NCBI RefSeq assembly: GCF_002954355.1
Contig: NZ_MQVV01000016.1
Coordinates: 124,001-188,000 of the forward strand
Length of the DNA: 64,000 nucleotides
From: Nonlabens tegetincola
GTDB lineage: Bacteria; Bacteroidota; Bacteroidia; Flavobacteriales; Flavobacteriaceae
Direction of reading: 5' to 3'
Shown: positions 28,350 through 37,860 of the stretch, one piece after another
Numbering within the stretch: position 1 is the first letter of the stretch
Layout: the number at the start of each line of letters is the position of its first letter
Notes under the pieces: generated by a model
Databases searched by the model: none
Seen by the model: only the letters and a program-made list of their open reading frames with translations
What the model was told of the DNA's origin: nothing
Made by a program: the position numbers and the translations under genes

Positions 28350-28602
28350 GCTGGACGATACCTACGGTCGTTCAGGCCATTTCGCTAGCGCTCAATTCTC
28401 TCCTGAACTTACCGTCCAGCAACACGCACAGCATACGCTGTAATTTGCTTTTATCTAACTATATTTATAACCTAAACAAATAAACACTAACCAGCGTTAC
28501 TGGTACCGTCAACAACTACGGTTATAGCAAATTAACGCTAATGGCTACCGTACACTCTAGAATGCTGCGCATTCTGCGTGAACTCGCCATAACCTGTGCG
28601 TG
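28348..28602 (+). repeat. Noncoding mini-cassette N7, type A, 255 bp
   Basis: Identical in length and layout to N1. Confidence 0.8.
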
Positions 28603-28634
28603 TTGTACACAAGCTAAAAAAAACCGAACTTAAA

Positions 28635-29045
28635 TTGATAAAAAAGATACTCATTGGAATTTTATTACTTGGATTTATAGCAATAATCGGATTTGTTGTT
28701 TTAATGACAAACTTTGAGCTTTTCGACGAACCAACTGAAACGGAATTGAAAGCGGAATGCGATTACGAAGGTTTACGGAAAGTAAAAATGACACAAGAAA
28801 GCGGAAATGCGACCGCAAATCGTTCGATTTTAATTTATGCGACTGATTGTGGAATTGACGAAAAAAACTCTGAACTGATTTTCGTGGCAAGTGCTGGATT
28901 TATTAAACCAAAAGATGTAAGTTTTAAATGGAAAAGTTTCGACACCTTGACAATTAAATACAATAAAAAGTTGGAGATTTTTGAACAAAAAAAGGAATCG
29001 GAATCAGTAAATCCGAAAATAATATTTGAATATATAACGGAATGA
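28635..29045 (+). CDS. Cassette 12: membrane-anchored unknown protein
   Basis: About 136 residues from the TTG at 28635. An N-terminal helix (IKKILIGILLLGFIAIIGFVVLM) anchors it, followed by an outward domain with two Cys (ECDYEGL, ATDCGID) that could form a disulfide. Family not recognised. A longer frame starts at the GTG in the junction sequence (28596), but that is a by-product of the repeat. The integrative element is inserted just after this gene. Confidence 0.6.
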   Translation: MIKKILIGILLLGFIAIIGFVVLMTNFELFDEPTETELKAECDYEGLRKVKMTQESGNATANRSILIYATDCGIDEKNSELIFVASAGFIKPKDVSFKWKSFDTLTIKYNKKLEIFEQKKESESVNPKIIFEYITE

Positions 29046-29052
29046 AAAGCCA

Positions 29053-29068
29053 GTGTACAACAATGTAT
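29053..29068 (+). repeat. attC12, left half, split by element
   Basis: Entry GTGTACAAC matches GTTGTACAC at 28602; the arm stops after AACAATGTAT, where the element begins. Confidence 0.8.
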
Positions 29069-29183
29069 TATATTAATTAACCTAAAAACCTCTTATAAAT
29101 AAAGGGTTTCAAAAGATTAATTTAAAATGGGTACAACATAGGTATAACATTTTAACCTATAAATAGAAGTGATCTAAAAGTAT

Positions 29184-29218
29184 AAAAAAACCGCTTCTAA
29201 ATTAATAGAAACGGTTTT
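29184..29218 (-). terminator. Terminator after DUF6266 gene
   Basis: On the minus strand AAACCGTTTCTA and TAGAAGCGGTTT form a 12-bp stem followed by a T run. It lies 26 bp after the stop of the DUF6266 gene. Confidence 0.75.
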
Positions 29219-29243
29219 CAAAATGTATTTAAACTTAAAGTTA

Positions 29244-29885
29244 TTAAGCAGCCGTACCAGAGCCTAAATACACACTATTTGATACTTGACTACCATCAGC
29301 AGAAACAAACGCCATAAATAGCTCTACTGTGTCTCCTGCATAGGTGTTTGGAATAGTTACCGATTGAGAACCTGCTGTTCTGTCTGCACCATCTAAAATA
29401 TAAACAGATTCTTTTTTACTTGGATTGTAAACTAATACCATTGCTTTATCCGTTGCATTTGCGTTACCCTCTGCCGAGTTATCACCCCAACCAAAATCAA
29501 CTTGTCCTGGTGTTGTTAAGTCAGTAGTTCCGTTTAACACTCCTGATAAAGAACCTCTACTCAATAAAGCTAAAGAATAATCGATTGTGAAGTTAGGCGC
29601 AATCCCTCCTACTGCATTATTTAACACATAAGACATTGCAGCATTAAATTCAGTTTTCTTTGTCGCAAAAGACTTGTAACCGACTTTTAAAAACTCTTTA
29701 TTTGGTTGTAAATATTCCAATGTAACCGTAAATTTATTACGTTGGTTTACTTGTCCCTCTGTTCGAGGATTCGCCACACTTGATGGCTTAATTCTGATGT
29801 AGTCAATACCTTTCCAACTACCACCAATTACGTTACCTACCTTATCAGATAATCCGCCTAAAATTCCTTGAGAAATCTTTCCCAT
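29244..29885 (-). CDS. DUF6266 family protein
   Basis: 213 residues from the ATG at 29885. MGKISQGILGGLSDKVGNVIGGSWKG is the hallmark start of DUF6266 proteins, which are frequent in Bacteroidota, often in mobile elements and with unknown role. The body is beta-rich with an Ig-like C-terminal half (SVTIPNTYAGDTVELFMAFVS). Ends 26 bp before a strong terminator. Confidence 0.8.
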   Translation of the reverse strand: MGKISQGILGGLSDKVGNVIGGSWKGIDYIRIKPSSVANPRTEGQVNQRNKFTVTLEYLQPNKEFLKVGYKSFATKKTEFNAAMSYVLNNAVGGIAPNFTIDYSLALLSRGSLSGVLNGTTDLTTPGQVDFGWGDNSAEGNANATDKAMVLVYNPSKKESVYILDGADRTAGSQSVTIPNTYAGDTVELFMAFVSADGSQVSNSVYLGSGTAA

Positions 29886-30022
29886 AATATAAAACAATTT
29901 AAAATTAAACTCCTTTGGATTTGGTACGGACTTTATATTGCTTTAAAACCTTTATTTCACTATTAATATAACCAAAATAATGCCATTTTGTTACTGTTTT
30001 AGCCTTGTTAGACGCCTTTGCA

Positions 30023-30463
30023 TTAGGCTTCTTTACTTTGCATTAGTTTGAAACAATTACGAATGTATGCAACCTTTAAAACTGCCATTTTATCAATGAC
30101 ATTTTGTAACTCTTTTTCTTTTTTGCTGATAACCTCAACCGCTTTAATGTGTTTTTGCATCTGGTCTTTTATGTTTGAAGTAGATTTTAACCCTTTTTTA
30201 AGCGTGTTTCTACAATCATTTACAGAAATAAACGGAATAACACTACCTTTTAAATAATAAGCGTAAAAACCGCCTATTTGCAACATCATAGACAAGTGAA
30301 AAAGCGTGTTTTTCTCTGTTTCCGTTTTTGTGATTACTACAAAACAGTTAGGACAAGGATTTGAAAGCGGTTTCCCGCTGTTAAGTCCTTTGTTTAGGAT
30401 AAAAAAATGAGGTTGCGAGTAGGTTCTTCCGATTTGGTGTGTTTTCAGTTCAAAAGTTGACAT
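30023..30463 (-). CDS. DUF6943-like protein
   Basis: 146 residues. FILNKGLNSGKPLSNPCPNCFVV and LKGSVIPFISVNDCRNTLKKG match my memory of the DUF6943 family found in Bacteroidota mobile elements. The C-terminal half is a coiled-coil-like helix (KAVEVISKKEKELQNVIDKM). Function unknown. Confidence 0.6.
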   Translation of the reverse strand: MSTFELKTHQIGRTYSQPHFFILNKGLNSGKPLSNPCPNCFVVITKTETEKNTLFHLSMMLQIGGFYAYYLKGSVIPFISVNDCRNTLKKGLKSTSNIKDQMQKHIKAVEVISKKEKELQNVIDKMAVLKVAYIRNCFKLMQSKEA

Positions 30464-30701
30464 AGCTATCCAATTTAAAATTGCTTCGCTACGCTTCGCA
30501 CCATTATTTTTTTTGAAAAGAAAAAAAGATAGCCTCTATTGTTGTGGCGTGGATGAGGCTGTCAAGGTTTTTGGATAAAAGTTTTTTGAGTTAAAATGTT
30601 TAATGAAATAGAAGATATATTTTGAAAAAAGTTTTATTCAAAACCCGTAGGGCTTGACCTTTATAGCCTTGCGCGTTGGCTGTGGTAGCCACATATATTT
30701 G
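30464..30701. other. Noncoding gap in element, nothing recognised
   Basis: 238 bp, AT-rich. No convincing frame or hairpin with a T tract; it ends near a GC-richer stretch (CCTTGCGCGTTGGCTGTGGTAGCC). Confidence 0.4.
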
Positions 30702-30998
30702 CTACCTTTTTTTATTTATTGACTGTTCTTCTAAAACATCTAAAATATCTTGTTTTTTGTATAGGATTCTGTTTCCCATACGAATTGGATTTAAAATACC
30801 GTGTTTATTCCAAGAATGTATTGTTACCAAACTGATTCTTAAATATTCGGCGACTTCTTGTCTTGTTAGTAATTCATCATTTTTAGATTTTGATAGTTCT
30901 TTAAGGTAATCTTCAATTTTAAGTAATAATTTATCTGCTACCTTATCGGCTAATTCATCAACTGTGACTTCTGTAATTTGGATTGTTTTTGTAATCAT
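30702..30998 (-). CDS. Helix-turn-helix (excisionase-type) protein
   Basis: 98 residues. The C-terminal MerR-like HTH reads LLTRQEVAEYLRISLVTIHSWNKHGILNPIRMGNRILYKKQDILDVL, the typical pattern of Bacteroidota element HTH_17 proteins. The N-terminal half is an acidic helix. It may be a recombination directionality factor or regulator of the element. Confidence 0.8.
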   Translation of the reverse strand: MITKTIQITEVTVDELADKVADKLLLKIEDYLKELSKSKNDELLTRQEVAEYLRISLVTIHSWNKHGILNPIRMGNRILYKKQDILDVLEEQSINKKR

Positions 30999-31876
30999 TT
31001 TGAAATGTATTTAATTTATTGAACAATATTTTTTGGGGCATAAACTCTTAAAAAAATAGGTTTTAGTACCGTATTGAGCGTTGGATGAAGCGTTTGTATG
31101 GGTAGCGTTTTAAATAGTTGTTTGATAAAACAGCATTTAAACAAGCTACTTATACAGGACTTTTAGACAATAGCTTATTGCTTTTTTGAGGTACGATAAA
31201 AAGTAATGTGCTATGGCGTAGGACTACACTTTATAAACCTATTTTTTTATAACCGCTGACTTGGGTGGTGGGGAAAAGTGGACTATGATATTTGTTAACG
31301 AAATGAAACAAACAAAGACTTGAGGTAAGGAAAACTTGGACTTAACGATGGTTTTGTGCAGCTTGAATGAGATAACGAATATTATTATCAATTAACGTAA
31401 CCCTTAAAATGTTCAGATGTTTAATTTTAGTTCAAAATGTGGTTTAATGTTCGGAAATGCGCGTGGGGATAGCGGATATTTAGCTCGTTTCATTTTTATT
31501 TTAAATTAATGTACTCGTGAATATCCACAGTTTAATTTTAGTTCCGATTTGTGCGGATGGTGAGTGGATATTTTACATAATACCAGTTATAGCTACAAAA
31601 TGCATTAACACTGCGATAGCAAACCTTTGAAAAGTGCCGTTTGCTACTATAACTTGTATTATGTAAACATAGCTTGGGTAATTTATGGTGTGAGCGTTGG
31701 CAACAGCTCTTTGCTTTTTTGTTGTACCATTTAAAAACAATAGTAGAATAAAAAAAATAAGCAATGTGCTGTGTGTGGGTTGGCAACCAAAAACTACAAA
31801 CGCATTGGATAGCGGAACAAAATAAAAGACAGAGGATTTTGAGGTACGAAAAAACTGGGTTTTATTGTGTGGGGAT
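30999..31876. other. Long noncoding region, candidate origin
   Basis: 878 bp with no credible gene. It contains the inverted repeat described separately (31572-31667), the repeated word GAGGTACGA (about 31188 and 31848) and AATGTGCT repeats near 31199 and 31764. These suit a replication or transfer origin or a structured RNA. Confidence 0.45.
31572..31667. repeat. 96-bp interrupted palindrome
   Basis: TTTACATAATACCAGTTATAG (31572-31592) and CTATAACTTGTATTATGTAAA (31647-31667) are complementary at 20 of 21 bases. The inner arm TAGCAAAC/GTTTGCTA extends the stem. Suits an oriT, a rolling-circle origin or a cruciform. Confidence 0.75.
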
Positions 31877-32269
31877 TTATTTAACTAAAATTCTAGGATC
31901 TATTTCTGGATTATCTTCTAGCATTACAATTTCATTATGAAATACAATAACTATTCTATTTTGATTTAACTCCTTCATTAACCTTTTTGATAAAAACGAA
32001 ACACTTTCCTTAAATACCTTTTCATCTAATGGGAACTTTGGGTAGTTAATAAATTCTATTTTTAATGATGAATCTACCTGTCCGCTTAAAACTATTTCAC
32101 ATTCTGATACTGCTGCACTCAAATAGATACTTTTATCTTGAATTAATTGATTTTGATCCTCTTGAAGGTTCACTATAACCTCTGATTTAGGCCACAAGTC
32201 TTTAGTATAACCTTTTTGTAAACCTATAGTAACTGTAGCTGTATATTTTTCTGAATTAATAAATTCCAT
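31877..32269 (-). CDS. Unknown protein, 130 aa
   Basis: Alternating strand pattern (ATVTIGLQKGYTKDLWPKSEV, IVIVFHNEIVMLED) suggests a small alpha/beta fold. It lies 9 bp downstream of the 93-aa gene and after the AAA ATPase gene, so the three may form one operon. No family recognised. Confidence 0.55.
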   Translation of the reverse strand: MEFINSEKYTATVTIGLQKGYTKDLWPKSEVIVNLQEDQNQLIQDKSIYLSAAVSECEIVLSGQVDSSLKIEFINYPKFPLDEKVFKESVSFLSKRLMKELNQNRIVIVFHNEIVMLEDNPEIDPRILVK

Positions 32270-32278
32270 TATTATACT

Positions 32279-32560
32279 TTATACCAACCATTGTGTTAGT
32301 GTCTTACCATCACAAGTCATAGCGTTTTTTAAATCTTCAACATTGATCTCTGCTAATCCTTTTTCTTTATAAGTTGGATTTATGGCTTTAGATATCCATT
32401 CTAAATCATATGGTCCTTTTAAAATATTGTCCAATCTATCTCCAGGCTTATACGACTCGATAGGTGTACCTGTACTTTTGGCAAAATCAATCGTTTCTCT
32501 AGTCCACAGGTTAAATGAGAACTTGGTAGATGTAAAGGAAATTGTTCTATTATTATTCAC
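32279..32560 (-). CDS. Unknown protein, 93 aa
   Basis: Small soluble protein (WTRETIDFAKSTGTPIESYKPGDRLDNIL). 56 bp after the ATPase gene. Not recognised. Could be an effector or partner of the ATPase. Confidence 0.5.
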   Translation of the reverse strand: MNNNRTISFTSTKFSFNLWTRETIDFAKSTGTPIESYKPGDRLDNILKGPYDLEWISKAINPTYKEKGLAEINVEDLKNAMTCDGKTLTQWLV

Positions 32561-32616
32561 TTTATAAACGTTTTCGACAACAACAACTTCTGCTGTATAA
32601 GAAATATCAGGTAAGT

Positions 32617-34101
32617 CTATTTGGAATGTTTTATTTTTTCAAGTACAATATCCTTTATTGGTAGCTGTAGATTTTGTAATTCATCAATAACTTTAAATCC
32701 ATCTTCTATATCATTTTTATAAATGGGGCTTTTAATATCATCGTGCGACATTGGATTAAAAAGAATTGATTTATAAATTTTTATACTATCAATTAATTGA
32801 ATTGGAACTTCTACTTCAATATCTGAATAATATAATCTTAACCTATCAATCATAGTGTCCAATTTTAAGGGCTTTAATGAACCGTTTTTTTCTTCACTAT
32901 GCGTATAGGTTCTAGGAAGTTTGTCTCTTAACGTTTTTTCTAAAACCTTTCTTAAATAGTTTCCAGCAGCAGGAAAATCATAAGCATCAAAATAATCTTT
33001 TGCTCTTTTTAAATCATCTTTTTCATTATCAATTATAGCCGGACCATTAGCCCCCTTGTAAAACTCCAGAAACTTCCAGTCGGTCAATTGAACCTTGGCT
33101 ACTTCATACCAGTGCCTGTCATAAGTGGTGATGAAAATTTGAAATTCTTGAAACTCTGATTCTTTTAAAAGCTTTATTAATTTTAAACGATGTTCATTAT
33201 CTAAACCTATTAGTATATCATCTAGAAATAGAATTTTAATTTCTTCCGAAAATCTAGACTGTCTCAATATTGCGGCTAAAAAAATACTTACTGCAATTGC
33301 AGAAAGTTTAGCCTCATTCAAAGCGAAATGAGGATAATGGCTATCTAAAGAAGTTCCATCACTTTCAATATTTAATAATATTTTACTTTGTGATATACCG
33401 CCCCATTGATTTACTTGAATACTATGCCTATTAAATTCTATTTTTAAGCCAGGAACTATTTTTTTTAAAACATCATTAACAGCAGGTGCTAAATAATCTG
33501 GATTACCACTTAAAAAGAGCTTATTTAGGGCATTATTAAACGCTAGTGCTTTGCGTTCAACAGAAGCCTTTTTTTGTCTATGCTGATTAAAGTCTTTACC
33601 TCTACCTACCGTTTTTTTACTTTCTTTTAATACGTCTTGCCATAATTCACCCAATTCAATTCCACCTGTAATGGTTTGAGATTTAAAATGCTTTAAAACG
33701 CCATTTATGATTAAGTTAAAAACGTTCAGTTCATCTTTCAGCTTAACATTGTGAACACCTAACAAATGTTTGTAGGTAATGAAACTCTTTAGTCTATTAC
33801 AATCTGTTATTGAAGCTGCATTAGTAGTTTTTGTACTTTCATTTAGTGTGAATTTTGCATTTCCATCAAATTCAACTTCAATAGCACAATCTGTTTCACC
33901 ATCAGTAAGATAGAGGTTACGCAAATTAGCCATATCGATATTCTCAACACTCGATTGAAAAAAATCTTTAAGTGCATAATAAACAGAGCTTTTACCACTA
34001 CCGTTTTCCCCATAGATAAAAACATTTTTACCACCTACTTTAATATCTTCTGAACGCTGAAAAGCCTTGTATTTATTTATGGTTATGTTTTGAATTTTCA
34101 T
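32617..34101 (-). CDS. AAA/ABC-type ATPase (RecF/SMC-like)
   Basis: 494 residues. Walker A GENGSGKSS at 31-39, signature-region LNEAKLSAIAVSIFLAAIL, Walker B IKILFLDDILIGLD, and FITTYDRHWYEVA as switch region. The insertion between Walker A and B is short, so there is no long coiled-coil arm. The C terminus has a helical domain (NYLRKVLEKTLRDKLP, FNPMSHDD) shared with stand-alone defence ATPases. It likely senses or acts on DNA or RNA ends. Partner probably among the two small genes downstream. Confidence 0.75.
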   Translation of the reverse strand: MKIQNITINKYKAFQRSEDIKVGGKNVFIYGENGSGKSSVYYALKDFFQSSVENIDMANLRNLYLTDGETDCAIEVEFDGNAKFTLNESTKTTNAASITDCNRLKSFITYKHLLGVHNVKLKDELNVFNLIINGVLKHFKSQTITGGIELGELWQDVLKESKKTVGRGKDFNQHRQKKASVERKALAFNNALNKLFLSGNPDYLAPAVNDVLKKIVPGLKIEFNRHSIQVNQWGGISQSKILLNIESDGTSLDSHYPHFALNEAKLSAIAVSIFLAAILRQSRFSEEIKILFLDDILIGLDNEHRLKLIKLLKESEFQEFQIFITTYDRHWYEVAKVQLTDWKFLEFYKGANGPAIIDNEKDDLKRAKDYFDAYDFPAAGNYLRKVLEKTLRDKLPRTYTHSEEKNGSLKPLKLDTMIDRLRLYYSDIEVEVPIQLIDSIKIYKSILFNPMSHDDIKSPIYKNDIEDGFKVIDELQNLQLPIKDIVLEKIKHSK

Positions 34102-34191
34102 CTGCTAATTCTTTATTGTTTTTTAATGGTCAGATGGAATTCGCCTAAACATTCTCAAGAGTATTGAGATATGTTCTAGCTCATTTCATCA

Positions 34192-35589
34192 TTAACTCAC
34201 TTTAGCTCCTTTAGATTGGTTATGATGCGCACATAATAACTCGCCATTTTCTAAAATAGTTTGACCTCCTTTAGCGTGTGGAAAAACGTGGTCAGCTTGA
34301 TAATTTGACCAACTTACTCTAGCTTCTTTTTCTGGTTTACCTTCACGTAGGCACTCCTGACATAAGCCTTTACCATCACGATAAATTATGATTCTTTGTA
34401 ACTCTGAAAAAGCTCTATTTTCATCCTTTTCTTTTAACTCAAAATTGTTATCTCTTAAATACTCGAAAAAGATTTGTCTCATAATTCTATCTCTGACTTC
34501 TAAATCGTGTTCTCCTTGTTGCCTACGATTACTAAACGTTAACATATCGGTATCTTCAGAATCTTCGTAAGTTTTCCAACGTGTATGAAAAGCATAAATA
34601 AATTCACGAACTGTATTTTTGGTATCATCATCTAATACATAATGCATTCTTAAATGACGGATGAGCATATATACAGAAATGATGAAATACTCTACTGAAA
34701 ACTCTTTTATGCCGTTTTTATCGTCTAACATTGGGTCATCTTTAAAAATATCGTAGAATACTTTTAAATTTTTACGTACCGCAATAGCTTCATTATTATT
34801 CTCAAAAGTGTAATCTCCTATACCATTAGATGTTTTGGATTCTTCAATAAACTCTGTTATTTTTTTATCGCCTAATTCGGCATAACCATCATTTTTTTCA
34901 ATAAGAAGAAACCTCGCCATAAATTGTAAATGCTTCATTCTTTCATTATCTACATTCAATAGTTTGAAAAATGGCATTTTATCTGGATTACTATCTATTG
35001 GCTCGTATTTGTTATAATCAAAGGTTAAGTCATCAGCATATTTTACTATAAAATTTCTACTTAAACTTGATAATTGCGCGTGTGCAACTTCCATATAGTT
35101 TAAGGTTTCGCCTTGTTGTAACCTCCAAAAAATCTCGGTAGCAATAATTTGGTGGTTTACATTATTTGGTTCATCGATGTTTAAAATAACATCGGCTTGG
35201 TAGGTTAAGGATCTATCAATAAACTTTCGGACTTCTGAATTAAGGTCTTTATAATATTTACCTGCAATACCTTCACCTAAATCTGCCAATGTTTTTGGCA
35301 ATTTGTATTTATTTTCAAAGAACTCCTGTACCGTGGTAATTCTTTGTTGACCATCTACAATTTCATTAACTGTACGTTCATCACTTAATCGTACTCTACG
35401 AATAACCAATTTGGGAATATAATATCGTCTAAACAAACTATCCATTAAGGCTTGTTTCTTTTTTACCTTCCATACTGCTTTACGCTGATATGGTGGTCTA
35501 GTTACAAACTCATCTTTGTATTTATGAAAGTCTTCAATAGGAAAACTTTCTGGAACTATTGTGTATTCTGTTTTTGGATTGAATGCCAT
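34192..35589 (-). CDS. DUF262 plus HNH endonuclease (GmrSD-like)
   Basis: 465 residues. The N-terminal DUF262 (ParB-like) motif is EIVDGQQRITT at about 76-86, preceded by RPPYQRKAVW. The C terminus is an HNH nuclease: CQECLREG, YQADHVFPHAKGG and NGELLCAHHNQSKG. Related type IV enzymes (GmrSD, BrxU) use DUF262 NTPase activity to control cleavage of modified phage DNA. Fits the surrounding restriction block. Confidence 0.85.
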   Translation of the reverse strand: MAFNPKTEYTIVPESFPIEDFHKYKDEFVTRPPYQRKAVWKVKKKQALMDSLFRRYYIPKLVIRRVRLSDERTVNEIVDGQQRITTVQEFFENKYKLPKTLADLGEGIAGKYYKDLNSEVRKFIDRSLTYQADVILNIDEPNNVNHQIIATEIFWRLQQGETLNYMEVAHAQLSSLSRNFIVKYADDLTFDYNKYEPIDSNPDKMPFFKLLNVDNERMKHLQFMARFLLIEKNDGYAELGDKKITEFIEESKTSNGIGDYTFENNNEAIAVRKNLKVFYDIFKDDPMLDDKNGIKEFSVEYFIISVYMLIRHLRMHYVLDDDTKNTVREFIYAFHTRWKTYEDSEDTDMLTFSNRRQQGEHDLEVRDRIMRQIFFEYLRDNNFELKEKDENRAFSELQRIIIYRDGKGLCQECLREGKPEKEARVSWSNYQADHVFPHAKGGQTILENGELLCAHHNQSKGAKVS

Positions 35590-35774
35590 ATTTTATTCTC
35601 TTCTTTATTACTTTAGTTTTGTTTTATCTATATAGTGAGCCGATAGTGAGCCCTTATACAATATTAATAACGTATTGTTTTACAGAATTTTAATGTATTT
35701 CCTTTTAAAAACTGTAAAAAGATGAGCCCTTTTATCATAAACACATTATATCTTATTTACTGTTCTCTTCTTAA

Positions 35775-37267
35775 TCAAGAAGTTGTAATTAGTTCTTTAA
35801 GTTTATTAGTTATTTCATAACCACCTGTTCTATTAGAACCCTTAAATTCTATAGCATTAAGTTGTTTTAAACTACTAATATGTCTTTCTATAGTTTTATA
35901 AGGTCTATCTAATTTATCAGCAATCTCTGAAGCTTTAATACTTTTTTCTTTAAGAATAAGAGCTATAATATCATAATAAGATTCTCTAACACTTTTAGAA
36001 ACACCCTCATTTATTCCCTCACTTATTCCCTCATTTATTAAAATATCTATTCCCTCATTTATTCCCTCATTTATTCCCTCACTATAATTAAAAGGAACAA
36101 CAACATCTGGAAAAGTAACTACAACATTTTTATCTTGAACTTTCCAGGAAGGAACTTTAAAACCAAGTTCTTTACAAAGTGCTATCATTTTAACAGTACC
36201 AATACCAATTTTTTCAATCCAACTTCTTAAAAAGAAAATATGTGCTATATCAGGGTTAACAGGGATAGATAAATGATCTTTAGAAAGAGACTTAACACTT
36301 ATACCTTTAGGCAAACTACCATAACTACTTATTTGCAATTTATCTGGATAGATATTTATAGCAATACTACTAGAAAAAGACGCATAGTCTCTATGGATAA
36401 AAGCATTAAGAATGGCTTCTCTTATAGCTAGTCTTGGAAAAGGACTTACATCTTTTCTTTTCCAATCAGAATCACTAAACGAACTTGAAATACCATAAGC
36501 CAAATCAAAAAAATCTGTGATTTCTCTAATAGACTTAAAAAGGTTGTTTTCAAAAATTTTATCATATAAAATTCTAGCACCAGTTTTATCAGTATTAAAC
36601 ACAGATAACCTTACCCTTACTTGAGGAAAAAATTTTACAGGGTTTTTACCAAATAAAACTACAGCTGCATTGGTAAAATCTCCATTTTTATACAATCCAT
36701 ACTTTGATAAAAATTGTAAAGGTTCTTCTGGTACACTTTTTTCTCTACCTGCTTTTATAGATTCTTTAATACAGTCATTTACTTCAGATAAGTCTATATC
36801 ATCTATATCTACTTCAATAGCAGGTTTAGTTTCCAACGTTGATTACGTAAGGCATCTTTATGGATTAAATCTGCTAATTGTTTTGAATTAGCCTGAATAG
36901 TAGTTGCACCTTTTCTAAAATAAACTGCACCATTATATATGTAAGGTTGATTAGTACCTTGCCAAACCGACACCACTAATACATCTTTATTATTAATTGA
37001 TTGCGTATCAACAGATATGGCGGGTTCTGGTACAATACTGTTTATGAGATAGGATTGTAATTCCTTACCCTTATTCTCTATATCTTGAATACCCATAGCC
37101 TTTTTATCTTCACTTAATCCAATAATAAGCTGACCACCATCTCTATTTAAAAATGAACAAATTACTTTTGCTGCAACTTCTTTATCAAAATTTGCTTTAA
37201 ATTCTAGTGTGGTAGATTCCTCTTTTTTGAGAATATCCTCTATATATGTAAAACTGTCCTTCTTCAT
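35775..37267 (-). pseudogene. AlbA_2 / Schlafen-like ATP-binding protein, frameshifted
   Basis: Two overlapping frames (37267-36809 and 36836-35775) join as one protein if one G is restored near 36833 (RNQRW then ETKPAIEVDIDD). The N-terminal AlbA_2 domain has ESTTLEFKANFDKEVAAKVICSFLNRDGGQLIIGLSEDK. The middle is the ATPase-like C-terminal region (FPRLAIREAILNAFIHRDY). A run of EGIN/EGIS repeats follows (around 36000-36090), then a winged helix (KASEIADKLDRPYKTIERHISSL). These proteins regulate or defend; role here unproven. Confidence 0.75.
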
Positions 37268-37857
37268 AAATCATTCATTTTATCAATTATACCTTGTATA
37301 CGATCAATATCTGTAAACTGTGTTTGAATTACTTTTTTAATATCATTCAAATCAAAAAACTCATCTGTCCAATGACCTATACGTTCTTCTGGTGGTATAT
37401 CATTTTGTATGGTATCATCATACATATTTATTACTCTAATATCATCCATTAGTTTTGTTCTTGCATAAGCAAAATCAGGATTTGGGTCTCCGTTAGGTAA
37501 AAATCTGTATTGTTTAAGTAGTACTCTAGCAACTCTAATATCTCTATGAGCGACAAACCACCTAGGCTTTTTCAGTTCTATCGCTCTTTTCATTTCTTCG
37601 TGGGTTATAGATGTATCTCCAATAACCCCTGACCCATAAAAAGGACGTAAAACACCAAATAAAACATCGCAATTATTAACAGCCTCTATACAATTATCTA
37701 AATTTGATTTTGTTGGGTCAGTTGGCATTGTTTTATAATGAGAATTAACAGGATGGTATCCCATTTGCTCAAATAGGCCACAAATCTGGTTTAGTTGGTC
37801 TTCATAGCCATAGACTGAAGATGCTATCATTATTTCTATTTTTCCATCTGCTGTCAT
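37264..37857 (-). CDS. DUF4062 domain protein
   Basis: 197 residues. IEIMIASSVYGYEDQLNQICGLFEQMGY and CDVLFGVLRPFYGSGVIGDTSITHEEM are the DUF4062 pattern, a TIR/nucleotide-deoxyribosyl-like fold that often fronts signalling or defence proteins. The 4-bp overlap with the AlbA_2 gene and 3-bp gap from the methyltransferase gene show one operon. Confidence 0.8.
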   Translation of the reverse strand: MTADGKIEIMIASSVYGYEDQLNQICGLFEQMGYHPVNSHYKTMPTDPTKSNLDNCIEAVNNCDVLFGVLRPFYGSGVIGDTSITHEEMKRAIELKKPRWFVAHRDIRVARVLLKQYRFLPNGDPNPDFAYARTKLMDDIRVINMYDDTIQNDIPPEERIGHWTDEFFDLNDIKKVIQTQFTDIDRIQGIIDKMNDL

Positions 37858-37860
37858 TAA

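Noticed and set aside
30676-30909. Plus-strand frame over the HTH gene at 30702
   Set aside because: Antisense shadow; the minus-strand protein has a clear HTH.
31538-31786. Two small minus-strand frames in the element's noncoding stretch
   Set aside because: They span the large inverted repeat in two overlapping frames with no recognisable features.
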